NCBI GenBank assembly: GCA_029378245.1
Contig: JARKIF010000004.1
Span: 372,001-436,000, forward strand
Direction: 5' to 3'
Origin: Roridomyces roridus
Taxonomy: Eukaryota; Basidiomycota; Agaricomycetes; Agaricales; Mycenaceae
Length of the DNA stretch: 64,000 nucleotides
Each line of letters starts with the position of its first letter. Within the stretch, counting starts at the first letter, position 1. The translations under genes were made by a program, and so were the position numbers. Shown piece after piece: positions 22,415 to 34,930 of this stretch. Under the pieces are notes generated by a model, which was given only the letters and a program-made list of their open reading frames with translations, ran no database searches and was not told where the DNA came from.

Positions 22415-22599
22415 TTTGGCGTCAGGGAGTCGGAGGTGGTGATCGTTAGATCTAGCTATAGAAGAGAAGGATTCAGGGCCCAGGGGCAACTCGCTCAGAC
22501 CTTTGTGGTTTTGACAATGAATAGCAAATCGGAATTCATTGTTGGACCATCGCACGGATCTTTTCTTTTTCTTCTGAGCATATAGCAGTTAAAACGCTG

Positions 22600-23150
22600 G
22601 TCCGAACTCTTTCCTCGGACTCGTTGCAAGAAGGATCAGCGCCCGGATTCGAACCGTGATTTGCTGTCTGTTGCGGAATCGAATTTCCTTGTACCTTGCA
22701 AGGCTTTATAGTCTCGGGTCAATTAATTGTGGCAATTAGACCCTACAAATGCTCCTCCCCAGACTCAGCTGGTGGAGAGCCCAAAAAGAAAAACAAGGGG
22801 AAAAAAATTAAATTGGCGCGTGTAATCATCGACCTAGTGACAGGTCCGGATTCGAACCGGCCGCTGTTGTGCACGAATTCACGGATCAGGCTGCAAGCTC
22901 TGGATACTGAGCGGTCCACTTTGCAAAGACTCGGCAAGTGACAAAAAAGAACATGAATTTCAGAGTGATCAAATATTACGAAGAGACGCGAGCGATAGAA
23001 AGCACTGTCGACGTCACTGCTCGATGCTTTCTCAGTGCGTTCGGCTGGTGGGCAACCGCAAAAATACTTACCACGCGCCACTAGGTACCAGTAGCACCTA
23101 CCCCGGATTCGAACCGTGGCCTCTCAGAGTCTGAGAGGCAGGATAAGTAC
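22600..23150 (-). repeat. tRNA-like repeats, left arm
   Basis: Three T-arm-like boxes lie on the minus strand: CACGGTTCGAATCCGGGCGC near 22640, GGCCGGTTCGAATCCGGACC near 22855, and CCACGGTTCGAATCCGGGG near 23105. The last is preceded by a CCTCTCAGACTCTGAGAGG hairpin. They are collinear with 39930-40560 on the right. None folds into a convincing full tRNA with an acceptor stem, so I treat them as tRNA-derived repeats or pseudogenes. Confidence 0.55.
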
Positions 23151-23245
23151 GAAACAAATGATCGTTCCTTGAATTGAATGGCCCGAGCGCTCATGGATCG
23201 TGAGCCAAATCGGACGCACAATGGCAGCCGGGTCCATTCACGATC

Positions 23246-24139
23246 ATGAATTCACGCCGCACGCGACCAAACAAACCAAACCATTTCTCGTTCTCCCTTG
23301 ACCTTGGGTCGACTTTGACCAAAGACGGCCCAAGCGCCATGCAGGAAACACAAGCCCCCAAACACACGGACCACAAGCTTGTCGTTGCCGAGACGGCCAA
23401 GACCCAGGACGAGTTGGAGAGCTCGAAGCAAGACAAGGTCGACTAGGCTCGGTGCGTCCCGCTGCTCCTCGGGACTACCTCGTTGCTCATCAAGCGATAC
23501 AGGCAGCAAGCCACGACCGAGACCTCTAACGTGCTATTCAGCAAGGAAGGCAGGACCATCAAGTACGCCATACACCTATCCGCTGGACTTCCTCGGGACT
23601 GACGCCCAGCCCGCAGACCAGCACTCCGCTCCAGGACTCTCACGTCCCTCTACGAAACCGTCAATCTTCCCCGCAAGAGGGTCAGATTTGCACTACCGGA
23701 TGATGATGGGAGCTCGTCGCGCTCCGCCAGACCGATGCCACCCCCGCACCGTCTACGCGACATGGGACTCGCGATGGGGCGCACGAGGAACAAGTCCAAG
23801 TCCACCACAAAGTGTGGCTCCCTCGGCTGGGCTCCCCCGCCCCGCCGCACCTCGTTGCTCGGTATATGGGCGTTGTCGACCCGTGGAAAGACGCGTTTTC
23901 GGGAGGATTGTGTGGAAGACCAAGTGCGCGGTCAATCGAGGCGTCGGCGTGCGGAGCAAAGCACAGGATATGCCGATGAGAAATGGCGGGGTCGACCGAT
24001 GCGTCGCAAGATGAGAAGACAAGATGCGAGTCGATCGCTGTTTGGGAAAGAGGAAGTACAGGAGGAGGAGGACTGGAGCCTTGAAGGTGACAGTAAAGGA
24101 GGGTTTTCCCCTGTTGATTTTGAGCCAATTGCACTGTGA
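23246..24139 (+). pseudogene. Gene E: basic protein with RVxF motif, left copy
   Basis: Homologous to 38905-39715 on the right. Pieces: MQETQAPKHTDHKLVVAET, then YRQQATTETSNVLFSKEGR, then PRKRVRFALPDDD, MPPPHRLRDMGLAMGRTRN, GYADEKWRGRPMRRKMRRQD, and SRSLFGKEEVQEEEDW to the end. Compared with the right copy, the end of exon 1 reads DKVD followed by TAG before the donor, so the frame is broken unless another donor is used. Lys/Arg-rich with a Ser-rich middle. KRVRF fits the RVxF docking motif for PP1 phosphatase, but this is only a motif match. Confidence 0.5.
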
Positions 24140-24409
24140 TTTGAATGAGCGTCTCTGTAGCGTGTATTTACTACATATATATCTCGTTGACTTGGCGTCC
24201 ACGAGTTGTTTCCTTCAAGTTGCGCTGTCCTCAGCCTGTGCCGACTCCTTGTTCTGCACCATGGGCTCTTCGTGCGCGACATGGCTCGTCCTATGTATGA
24301 GATAATCGTAGCTCGACCCACTCCCGCGTGTAATTGATTTGACGAGTCCGTAATTTCATGGAATGTCCTTGAGCCTTATAGTAAGTACATCGAGACGGGT
24401 GGAAAGGCT

Positions 24410-24480
24410 TCGAAGCACCACAACTGGGTACCCAGAGATTCGGTTCAATTCCGGTTCGGATCGTTCAAGTGGCAATCATG
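24410..24480 (+). repeat. tRNA-like fragment between gene E and the F-box gene, left
   Basis: CACCACAACTGGGTACCCAG followed by GATTCGGTTCAATTCCGGTT; mirrored at 37640-37690 in the right arm. T-arm-like, incomplete as a tRNA. Confidence 0.45.
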
Positions 24481-24751
24481 ATATCTTCTCTGTGGCCGAC
24501 CTGAGAGCTAAAAGACCCGTCACAAGTACGACTGGGGTGAGAGGCTCTGAACATGAGAGTGCCATACATCAATGGTAGTCAGTGAACGAAGGCCCCAAGA
24601 GTCAGTGAGTAGGGCGAGGTAAAGAATTTGACTGAGGAGATTCGTAGAAAGTATTAGACAACCCAATTCACTACATCTGAGACTCAATACGAACCATGGA
24701 TAGATGAGCAGCACAGCATGCGCACCTTCGAGAATAAATTAACAGCGGGCA

Positions 24752-26399
24752 TCAACTCGACCCATCTTGGTCTTGCTCCTCCGCCTTCTCCGCCGCGAAC
24801 ACCCAAACCAACGCCCCATCTCCCCTCAATTCCTGTAGCTGCGCTTCGACATCCGGGTCGAGGTCTCGCTGGTATCCCCCAAGCCAGAACACACTGCACT
24901 CGAACGCCGGTGCATCGTCCGAGCGACACCGCGAAGATATAAAATCGAGTAGGACGCTGTCAGTGAACGCGAGGCGCGACTCGTGACACGTGAATCGCCG
25001 GAGCGAAGGTAATGGCTGCGAGCTCGAGTGGCCGGTGAGATCCGAAAGCAAGGCATCTGTGAGCAAGGGGTCCTCCCGCCCGCCATTCAACTGTGGCTCG
25101 CCGTCCTGCAATCTCGAGCCGCTCCAAAACGCGCAGGGAGGATACAAACTGGACGAGTTCGGCTGAAGTGATGGCAAAAGGCCATAAATTGAGGGAGATG
25201 AGGTGCTCCGAGAACGAGGACCGCGAGGAGAGGGCCAAGAAGGGGGCGTGCGGCCAAAGTAGAGGGCCTAACGACCGGAATACCAGCGTTTGTAGACGGG
25301 GCAGCGCGAGGCCGCTCATCAGGTAGCCGACAATCGAGTTGAACGTGAAATCACAAATTTTGATGGCAAGTGTTTGGATGTCGGACGGTCTCGGGTGTAA
25401 AGTTGGTGGGGATCTAACACGGTCGGAGACCATTCTCAGACGAAGCGTAGATCCAGCGGATAAGCCCGAAATCAAGCGCAAAACTTCAGCTATCGCTTGA
25501 AAGTCGACAGCTACGCATTCCAAGACACGCAGTTGCGAGAGGTGCGTCGGGATCGTGTCGAGCAGCGGTCCGGACACGACGAGACGCGTCAATTTCGGCG
25601 CGACAGTGAGAAAGTCGGCCTGTCCATTCGGATGCGGTACCAAGGCCTGAAAAGGGTCGGAAAGCAACTCGAGACTTTCCAACAACGGCATGCTGTGCTT
25701 GGACAGTCGATATGGGTCCGCGGCACGTCCGGAGAGCACGGCACTTCTCCACCTGTACGACTGATCCATGAGCAAATCCGAGCCGTTGGCCTGTTGCAGG
25801 ACTACGTCGAGTGGCAGTTGGCCGGAGCACTGTCACCAGCGACCGGATCAGCTTTGCAGCGCCTCCAGGGACAGAGAGCTGCCGTAAGGGATATCGGTAT
25901 TGATCGTACTCCAGAGCGTGGGGCTGCGCATCACAATGTCGTGCCAGCGTGCGCAGACTTGAGACAGCGTGAAGAGTGGGGCGAGAGCAGCGAAGTTTCT
26001 ACTCCAGACGGCGACGGGATCCGAGTAGGGTTTGGAGGACATCTGGAATATCCTGTTGAGGATTTCGACGGGAAGGCGCCTGATCGGTGCCCGTAAACCG
26101 TTGCAGACTTGGTACAGCGACATCACGGTCGCATGCGCTGTGGACACGGCACTTTTCTGGCCCACTACGGCCCAGCTAGCGGCGTCTAGTCGAGCTATCT
26201 CGGTGTCGTATCGACCGAGCTCGGCGGAGCATCGTTGGAGCTCCGCCTTGAGCTCGAAAAGGGTCGACTCGAGGCTGAGCGAGTCGGGAGGCTGAGCGTT
26301 GGCCCGCAGAAGCTCGCGCAAGTGAGCAATCTCTTGCGCCGACAGGATTTGCTGAGGAACAAACCCCTGGAAAGAGCACGTAGGGCAGTCGGTGGCCAT
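24752..26399 (-). pseudogene. F-box protein gene, left copy, frameshifted
   Basis: Starts MATDCPTCSFQGFVPQQ at 26399; a coiled-coil-like helix (residues about 35-95) is followed by the F-box core (APIRRLPVEILNRIFQMSS) and SQVCARWHDIVMRSPTLWST. It is frameshifted near 25855 and again near 25110 by single extra bases relative to the intact right copy. The remaining LRR-like part (APKLTRLVVSGPLL, LPRLQTLVFRSL, SSFSEHLISLNLW) and the end (VEAQLQELRGDGALVW) lie in other frames. F-box proteins recruit substrates to SCF ubiquitin ligases; this copy probably no longer can. Confidence 0.75.
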
Positions 26400-26440
26400 C
26401 GTCGTGGGAGGTAACAGTCGGAGGAGACGTCAGCGGCATC

Positions 26441-27567
26441 ACGTGGTATTGGCAAAAAGCGGATCACCAGCTTACTCCTCAGGCTGACAAATGGCAGAAC
26501 ACACCCGCGACCTCCTGCAGTGCACTCTATAGTCTCTACGAGACGACAACGAGCGTACGCGATACGATGCTGAAACCGAACAGTCACCATGGACAGACTT
26601 CGGAGGAAGAGAGATATCGCAGTCAAGTGCCGAGTCGGTGCGTCTCTTCCTCTTTCATGAGCTGGCGCACGCCTCCGTCATTGGGGGGGAGGCCAAGGGG
26701 GGTTTCTTTCCTGCATTGTACAACTGAATATAGCACCCATCCGCTTTCATCTGGGCCTGGACCACCTCTGCACAAGCTCTTCGTCGTTGACGTCTCAGAA
26801 CAGACTTCCCTCTCACCGCGGACCCGGGTCTTCTTCATCCTGGTATCTATGCTCGCAATCCGGAACTTGCCCCTCCTCAGGCATCGCGAACAATTACTTC
26901 AAGCACCGCGGACGAAAGCCGACTCTCAGGCTCACCGCGGTATCCAGTCCAGCGACGCGCCTGGACTCGAGAGCTCCGTCACGGGTATCATTCCGAGGCG
27001 AAACTCAAGGTGCCGGTGCCGGCGCCTCACCACTGCCATTTTGCGGTAAATCCGCTGCAGTTGTCGGCGGAGAAGGAAGGAGATTTAAACCGGCGCCGAC
27101 AAACTCGCGCGCGTTGTCGACGGAGGACCATGCGGGATATTCGAGTGTTGCTGCGTTCCAGGCGGATGGGGTGCTTACCCTCCGTACGTAGCTGCGGGTT
27201 CGAGTTCCACAGCAGAATGAATCCTCGCACTGATTGAATCGCCGGCGTCCAAGAAACTTTAAACCGCTGACCCGGGACCGAGCTTTCCGACGAGTGGAGT
27301 GGTCAGTGCTGGCGGTGCTCAAGCCATACTAATCAACCCACAGGAGACAGACAGCGTATACTTTGACCGTCCGTCTTAGCAACGCAATGAAGTCCCAGAG
27401 GAAACGCACCGGGGAATCTCGCCACGTAAAGTAGCTATAGCTCTTTCGTCCATATCGAGGCGTCTATTGGAGTATTCTCCTTTATCGTCGGTGGTCTCAT
27501 CTCAGGGTATAAAGCATCCCTGGGCTCCTGACTGATTGACCGAGCAATCCAATTCCACACAGAGCAG
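26441..27567. other. Spacer start without a recognised gene
   Basis: Several overlapping frames but no recognisable product. A GCGGGTTCGAGTTCCAC T-arm-like box occurs near 27187. The last 200 bp, with a TATA-like GGGTATAAAGC near 27505, are likely the promoter of the expansin-like gene. Confidence 0.4.
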
Positions 27568-28219
27568 ATGAAGTGCAGCGCCCTCTTGCTCATCCCACTC
27601 GTCCTGGCTACCGTGTTGGTGTCGGCTCGCAGAGGTCACCACGCCGGGAAACGCAGGCTCTCAATCACCGGTACCTCCGAGGCGGCGGCGGTGGCGATGG
27701 CAGGGGCAGCTTCGTCTTCCTCGTCGGTGGCGAAATTCTCCAACGATACACAACCGGCTGTGACTGCCTTGCCAATGCCAGAGTTGGCGGCGGTCATGCG
27801 GGGGTCCAACACGGGGCGCGGTACGTCTCGACCAGTCAACTTTTCACATCATTCATTCAATTTTTATTTATCCATTTCAGCGACGTGGTACGGCCCTGAC
27901 GATGGCACCGGCGACTGTGGAAGTCGGATCGAAACCTCCGATATGGCTGTCGCACTTGCGACCCCTGACTATGAGCGCGGACAAAATTGTGGCAAGAAGA
28001 TCAACGTCTACTGTACGTTTCCTTCCTCCCTCCCTCCCTCCACACCGCACTTCGTATTAACTGTTGTTCACAGATCAAGGCGCTACCATCACCGTAACAG
28101 TCCTGGACGAATGCCCGGGTTGCGCTAAAGGCAATATCGACCTAACGCGTGGCGCGTTTGCAAAGTTTGCAAAGTTTGAAGTCGGCGAGTTGGCTGTGAC
28201 TTGGGAGTATGCTTCTTGA
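27568..28219 (+). CDS. Expansin-like secreted protein (RlpA-like double-psi beta-barrel)
   Basis: Three exons (27568-27820, 27881-28012, 28074-28219) give about 176 residues. The N-terminus MKCSALLLIPLVLATVLVSA is a signal peptide. A disordered Ser/Ala linker follows, then the barrel: ATWYGPDDGTGDCGSRI, ALATPDYERGQNCGKKINVY, YQGATITVTVLDECPGCAKG and NIDLTRGAFAKFA. The GDCG, NCGKKI and DECPGCAKGNIDLT motifs with the catalytic-type Asp in the last are characteristic of fungal expansin/barwin-like DPBB proteins, which loosen or bind cell-wall polysaccharides. No separate expansin carbohydrate-binding domain is present, as is usual in short fungal members. Upstream sequence has a TATA-like GGGTATAAAGC near 27505. 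Confidence 0.9.
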
Positions 28220-28514
28220 GGACATTTTGTTCGGTGTTTGATTGTGGACGACCGAGGCATCTATGTATGTCTGTACTACCTAGTATCTAACGGATTATTC
28301 GATTGTTGTACATATGTACCGTTTGAGGTCGGTTGGTTGAGTTTGAGTGTGCGCTATGATTTGCTTTTAGTATTATGGCCATTGGTTCGCTCCTGTAAGT
28401 AATCTTGCTCCTTACTCTCACAGCACACAAAACGAGCAAGCAAAGAGAAATCGCATAATAAACTATGTATGTATATATCGAACTAATTAGTACACCTCTT
28501 CACTCAGGCAGCAT

Positions 28515-31450
28515 CTACCAGCTCCCCATCGGCGGGCCAAACGTCTCACCATCCGCAAGCGAAATCATCGGCATCTTGTTCCCATCCGCCGTGTTGAGAT
28601 ACACGGTATTGCCCCACCACGTTTGGATCGTGTTGAGTCCGATCGTGCCGTTGCGAGGGTATTGGAGGATGAAGAAGATGAGTACGGCCGAGACGGCGAC
28701 ACCAGAGTCGAGAGCAGCGGACAGGACGTCTAAAAAGGACATGCATCAGCGACGGTGACCAAGGGAAGGAGTAAGGAAGGAAGGGAACGCACAATTGTAC
28801 TTGGTCCACCACGCGAAATGCCTCCGACGGATAACATACTGGAAGACGAACCCGACAATAACCCAAGGGACGTAGTTGTTCGAGTTGGCCGGGGGGATGA
28901 GACCGGTGCCGCTGAAGATGACGGGGAAGTTGAGGTACCGGAGCCAGGAGTTGGGCCAGCGGAGGGTGCAGAGCCAGGCGATGAGCGGGCAGAGGAAGCC
29001 GATGAGGAAGAAGAACGTGAGGGCGTAGTAGATCTGGCCGTGCGAGACTACGAAGGAGTTAGAACAAAGGCAAGGGAAAGGAAGGAAGAGAACGTACATT
29101 GACGCGCGGGGCCAATGACACCCCAGACGATCGAGGCGGTACCAAAGACACCGGTCGACGGGCACCAGAATCCATCCTTCTGGTCACGGTCGCACATGCC
29201 CTCGATGTTGGTGAACATCCAAGCCTGGACACCGAGCTGCGTGGTACCAGCGATGACGGTGGCGACGATCTGAGCCCAGAACATGGTACGCGGGGGAATC
29301 TTCATGTAGTGACCGAGCTTGAAGTCCGAGCTGAACGTCAGTGCCTGGGCCATAGTGAATGTATCCCCAGGTCTTGAACATCCTGAAAGCGAGTTAGTTG
29401 AGCGACGACGACGAAGGAAACGAGGCAAACGCACATCATGGCGACGGGACGGCCGGGGAGCGCATAACCGATGATGAGCTCGGTAATAACGTTCAATCCA
29501 ACTTGCTGATTCGTAATGGCCTGAATCATGCCGATAGGGATGACATAGACGAACGCTATAGACGAGGGTTAGCGAGGGCGCTCGAAGGATAATAACAACA
29601 CGACGCACCGATGACCAACGCCAAGATGAAGTACTGGACAGGGAACTTGGTGTCCCACACCTCGATCGAGACGACACCAAAGACGAACATGGTGAGGAAG
29701 ATGATGATGTACCACCACTCGGGGACCTGAGGGTACACAGCCATGAGACGCGCGTGAACGTCCGGCTGTTCGTGCATAGCCCGACGACTCTGGGTCCAGA
29801 TCTGCTTGCGGAAAAAGAGGAACGCATGCGTGATCGTCGCGGTGATCGACGCGAAGGACAGGCCGTAGGAGATGGCGAAGGTCGTGGAGAGGAAGATGGG
29901 CGAGTAGGCTTTGTACTTCTCGTCGTCGAATTCCTGCAGCAGAATTAGACAGCGTCGAAGGAGAGAAGAAGGAGACGTACGTTGTTCGTGAGGATGTTCT
30001 GGACCTGGTAGCTGCCCCCAGTGTTGTCGAACGAACCGCCGGAGGAGATGGGCATGTACTTGGCGTACCACGTGTTGGTGAACTGAATAAAGAAGATTAA
30101 TATTGTTCGCGAGTCGAGGAAAGGATGATACTCACATACAACGCCGGGGTGAGGATCCAGAAGAAGAAGATGAACCCGACAGCGATGTTGGCCTCGGCCC
30201 ACCAGGGCGTCGCAAGCGGGGAACCGATGTAGGTGATCTGCGCCCAGTCGAAGGTGACCATGCCCATGGCGAGACCGTAGTTGACACCAAAGAGCTGGTT
30301 GACGACGAGGTTGTCGGGGACGATCCAGCAGACCCAGGAGAAGTACGACAGGGCGGTGAAGAGGTAGCCTGAAACGGACGATAAGAGAATGCCGATGATA
30401 AAAGAGACGAGTCACGCACCAGGAACCAAGTACCAAACGACACCGATGGCCCACGCGATGTAGAAGAACTTCTCACGGGAGAAACCGCCACGGGAACCGA
30501 CACCGGCGTACTGCTGCGCGTGGAGAGTGTTGAAGAGGGCGCAGGTCACGAGGTTGTAAGGCCAGACTGCGGTTCAGATCAGCATGATGTCAAAAGGGAA
30601 GACGAAGAGACGCACTCATGCTGGGAGGCTGGACCAAGAAGCGGCGGGCGACACCACCAATGGAGAAACCGATCAACTGGGTGCTCATGACCACCATCCA
30701 CTGGTAGCCAAAGTTGAAGGTCTGGTCGTAGTACACGCGCTGGACGGCGACAATGTCGGTAGCGTAGGCAGAGCCAGCGCCGACGCCGGCCATGATGGTG
30801 ATGAGGACATGCTCCTTGATCGAGAACGGACCAGGGTTGAGCTCGAGGCCAAAGATGGAGACGTTGGGTACGAGACGGGCCCAGGCGCGACCGAGGGGGA
30901 ACGTGAGCAGCTGGGCGACGATCTGGGAAAAATCGGGTTAGCGCTGGGCGTGGGAGGCGGGAGAAGACTGCAACGCCACCAACGGCAGCGCCGCGGATCA
31001 TGGCGGGATGGGTGAAATTGAAAAAGGAAGAGAGTGACGGCGAGCACCGCGTGGAAGGAAAAAAGAAGGGATGGCGAGGTAAAATACAAGGGGAGGGCAG
31101 CGACGAGGACGGAGAAAGGGACTCACGCTGGTGACGGTGACGGACGGGTAGCGGAAGAAGAAGAACTGGTTAAGACCGGGAATAATCATGGCCCAGATGA
31201 AGCCGAGGACCCATGCACGGATAGTCGAGACGGGGATGGTCGGGTCGTCAGTGTTGGCGACGGCAGAGCGGACCTCGGGGTAAGGGGAGTCATCCTCGAG
31301 GACACCAGCGATGGCGGCGTCCTTGTCCAAGTTGGGGTCGTCGAACTCGGGGAGGGCTGCAGCCTCGAGAGCCTCGACCTCCTCGGCTCGCAGACCCTTC
31401 TCGGCGTCAAAGTGCTGGTCCTTGTCGTCAACGATGTCGCTGGCAGACAT
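28515..31450 (-). CDS. OPT-family oligopeptide transporter
   Basis: About ten minus-strand exons from MSASDIVDDKDQHFDAEKG (31450) to the stop at 28515. The acidic N-terminus precedes PTIPVSTIRAWVLGFIWAMI, the first membrane segment. Family signatures are NPGPFSIKEHVLITIMAG near 30810 (the OPT NPG motif), KIPPRTMFWAQIVATVIAG near 29295 (the second OPT motif), and many hydrophobic helices. The last exon ends NKMPMISLADGETFGPPMGS, close to other fungal OPTs. It should be a plasma-membrane proton-coupled importer of tetra/pentapeptides or glutathione-like substrates, so it would serve nitrogen nutrition. It appears intact and present once, in the spacer between the palindrome arms. Confidence 0.92.
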
Positions 31451-32300
31451 TTGGGAGGAGGGGGGCAGCAGGAAGGGCTCGGGCGTGCGACTAGCCTTTG
31501 GGATATATTATATACCTCGTTGCCACCTTCATTTCCTCGGAGCGCGTGCTAGAAGAAGAGATAAGCACGCGACAGCACTAGAACCCGGATTCAGCCTGAT
31601 GATTGTTCCTGTGTGCTCCTCACACATCACTTGGCGTCCCATGTGCTTCCTCCACTCTCGGGTTTCAAGAGATCGAAAACAAGAAGAGAAAAAAAGAAAA
31701 AGAAATTACTGCGAGGACGAGAGAGCTTGTAGAGGCATCCGTATCGAAGCCCGGGAATTCTCAGAGACGCCACACGACGCCACATACTGATACTGATTCT
31801 CCCTCCATGTGTTTTACTCCGCCTTCGCCAAGACCAAATATCACGGTGCCCGGAGTTTGGTGCCCGGAATTTGGAGAAGCGCTCAAGGAATTCCAGGAGC
31901 GAAATTGAATACCGATAACCCGGGCTTTTGGACGAAACGATTCCGATGGCCCGCTTTGGATGCAGAAAATCAGGAAAATCTATGAAATACGGCTGCAGTG
32001 CACTGCAACACTGCAACATCCTTATCTGCCTGTCTGACCGGGCACGCGACCGCGACAGGGGGCCCGAGGATCACGTCTGAACCGCGAATCACCCGGGTAC
32101 GAATACACCGATTGGACGCCCTCCCCCAAGTAGATACAGCCAAGGACTTGTCGTCCGGTCCCTCCCACCAAATCCCATGCCAGAAATCCAACACCAACTA
32201 CTGACTGCGGTGGGATTGGGAATAGGTTGAACCGCAGCACCTTGCCTTCCGGAGTATCGGCTATCAAGTTTGATTGCGAGCGAAGCGAAGCACTCCCATT
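31451..32300. other. OPT promoter and intergenic region
   Basis: Upstream of the OPT start there is a TATA-rich GGATATATTATATACC near 31500. Beyond it no recognisable gene is seen. Confidence 0.4.
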
Positions 32301-32490
32301 TCACGTGACGAGGCGGAGGGCTGAGATGGGAGGGAAAACACGAACAAACTTTCCGCGCGGTGGCTGGCATGGTCTGGAGGAAAGAAGGGCTTCAAATTCG
32401 TTCAAACCTGGCTCTTTCTCGATGAAAACGACATATTCTTGTACTGCTGTTCGAGGCGCGTTGATCGACATCCATTTCTTGGTGGACCAT
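32301..32490 (-). pseudogene. Possible YCII-like gene fragment
   Basis: A short minus-strand frame with MSINAPRTAVQEYVVFIEKE, then PGLNEFEALLSSRP, resembles the start of fungal YCII-domain proteins (KEYVV.IPD..). The rest of the domain was not found downstream, so this is at best a fragment. The assignment rests on a short stretch only. Confidence 0.22.
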
Positions 32491-33289
32491 TTCAGATTTT
32501 GTGTCGATGAGAAGAGGGGCTCGATCAAGGCTCGATCGTATTGATCGCCGGCCGGGAACGCGCACTCGGAGCGAGCACCCATCGACCAAGTCGAATCCAT
32601 TTTACTGCAAATCAAATAAAAGCATGCTTGCGCATCAGCGGAACGCCGAGACGCCCGCACGCGAGCGAGCGTGGGGTCGCATATGGTCTGGAACGTCGAA
32701 CAAGTTTTGAAATACGTTGTCATGTGCGAACACTGCTTGGCAAGGACAGCGAGCACTGGACCGGAATGTCGTAGACCGGAATCATGAATGTCGAGCAAAT
32801 GAGAGCAAATGTCGCGCCAGCCAAGAAGATAATAGTACACAGCCCGCCTACCAAGCTGGGAACGCAATTCCTAAATTGACGTGTGCCTTGGCTAGAAGAT
32901 CAGGTCAACTCTTATCCGATACCGCGCCCTTAGGCTTCCAAGCTCTAACTGCCTAATTAGTTTGTGGAGATCCCATGTATGATGTCGGTCGGTGCCTGAA
33001 GTCCAAGGGTCAGGGACAAGTTTACTCGGACCGGGGAACCTATCTTGGTATCTCTTGGTATCTATGTAGGTTATTAGATGCCCGCCTCCGCGTCGTTAAG
33101 CGTCGGTAATGGGGACCTGTGCAGGAAGGGAGAGGATCAAGAAGCTGTAGTTGCTTCTTTTAGTGGGGTTGCGCGCGCCGGTGCATATCCAATGAAGAAC
33201 CCAACCCGCTAGAACCAGAACCTGCGCGCCACACCCGGCGGGAGGGCGGTCATTTTACGTCCGAGTTAATGAGTTAATTGTGGAGATTC

Positions 33290-34930
33290 GGAGCCACTTG
33301 AACTCCAATGGGCTTAGTATTGCAGCAATTTCAAACCGCGGAGCCAAACCATTATCTGCGGAGCGAGTCCCCTATGTATGTCATTGGCGCGTGCAGTGTA
33401 GTATGGTCATATCACCCGGTTCTAGCGTCAGATTCAGGAATCATGACGATTCTGTAGCTGGTGGAGTCGGCTCATCGGGAAGTCCGGCGTCTGACCCCCG
33501 CGCGAGCTTTTAGAATGAGCCGCAGACGACCGAATACGCCCTCATAGGCGACTCCCTGCAATGAGTAAATCAGGCCAAGAGGTGAAAAAAGACAGTGACC
33601 TGAGACGTACGATCAAACAAAGTCAGAAGAACATAACGGTACCTTCCTCAATAGCCTGCTCAGTTCGATTCCGGGTGACGCTATATACGTGGCGCTGTCC
33701 CTCCTTTATTAATTCGGAGTGAACGAAGAAAGAGGCCAGCCATGAACAAATGAGCAGAACCACACACCGAACTCAGATATTCATCCACGAGAAAGTAGGC
33801 TTGGAATTCCAAATTTTGACCGCGCGAGCCACACCATGCCTGCGGAGCAGGTGGACTGCAGTCATATCCCCTGGTTCTAGCGTCAGATTCAGAAAACGTC
33901 ACGATTGGCTGGACGTTGTGTGGAGAATTGCGATCGAACCTGTGCAAATGACAGAACAGAATACGCATCTTGTAAAGAATGGTTTTCAAAGAAGTAAACC
34001 GCAAGTCGATAGGTCAAAGAAGGACCGGGTGCTGCGTTCTCAGAGGAGAAAGAAGGCGTGCACGTAGTCTCGGTTCGATTCCGGTTCAGACTATACGAAA
34101 CCATTGTCGCTGTGGCCTTTTTATGGGCGAGGAGAGGATTAGGACGGAAGATGGAGGATGGGAGAGAGAGATCGGTACGCGTGCAACACAGGTCGGTGTT
34201 GAGAATGAATCGTGATCCACAGAATACGCCGCGTGAGCGAGTCCCTCTTCATCAAGGTCGAGAGGTCAAGAAGGCGTAGGGTCAAGACTACTTGAAGAAT
34301 TTCCAACCGCGTCGTCGTTTTGCGGAGCCAAACCATATCTGCGAAGCAGGTGGTCTCTCATTGCCATTAGACCGCGTGGAGTGCAGTCATATCACTTGGT
34401 TCTAACTTCTAGCGTCAGATTCAAGAGACACGACATCTGCGATCGAGGCGAGCACTCACCTTAGTGGAACCTGACCTTGAACCCCTTTTAGCGTGAGTAA
34501 GAAGGTGAACCGGAAAGTCGACAGTCGATAGGTCAAGGAAGGAGCTGGTGATACATATGTCCATCCTGGCCATGATGGAAGGTCTAGCCTCGATTCAATC
34601 CCGGTTCTGGCCATGCATTGGTGTGCTGGTTTTTTTCTTTTCTTGGGAGTAAACGACGGACTGTGGATGGGCGAGAACTTGAACCGTCAAGCACAGGTCG
34701 TGTTGATACTATTAAGAATCCATGGACGATAGAACACTGACTTTGTAAAGTAAACAAATTCCTTAAAGAAAAAGGGACAAGTCGAGAGGTGAAAGAGAAA
34801 TCTGTCAGGCGAAAGGTCAAGACTAAAACCAAAGAACATACCAATCGAGAAGAACATACCCAGGGGCCAGTTTGAAACGTTGAGAAGAGCCTGCATTCTG
34901 AGTTCGAATCCGATTCAGACTATTCATAAG
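33290..34930 (+). repeat. Cluster of tRNA-like repeats in the palindrome spacer
   Basis: A unit with GCCAAACCATATCTGCG, GTGCAGTCATATCACC and GGTTCTAGCGTCAGATTC recurs at about 33340-33445, 33825-33900 and 34325-34420. Between them are T-arm-like boxes (GGTTCGATTCCGG near 34072; similar near 33662, 34590 and 34900), each followed by CTTTTT..GTGAACG-like sequence. The region codes for nothing recognisable. Confidence 0.5.

Larger units (their letters stand above)
13045..26440 (-). repeat. Left arm of a very large imperfect palindrome
   Basis: Read on the minus strand, this block is collinear with 35625-48790 on the plus strand: F-box, E (opposite strand), tRNA-like repeats, D, C, B, DXO-like gene, SINE-like array. 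Homology covers introns and intergenic sequence. For instance 16908-17030 matches 47450-47580, and 13045-13450 matches 48430-48780. Inserts unique to this arm are the MYND gene with its transposon (14.1-16.6 kb) and a short piece near 24.2 kb. Confidence 0.85.

Noticed and set aside
22600..23150. Functional tRNA genes
   Set aside because: T-arm boxes are good, but acceptor and D-arm pairing fail, and copies vary; treated as tRNA-derived repeats.
32301..32867. A complete 188-residue gene
   Set aside because: Only a short YCII-like stretch is recognisable, no start or downstream domain is supported, and the rest is low-information sequence.
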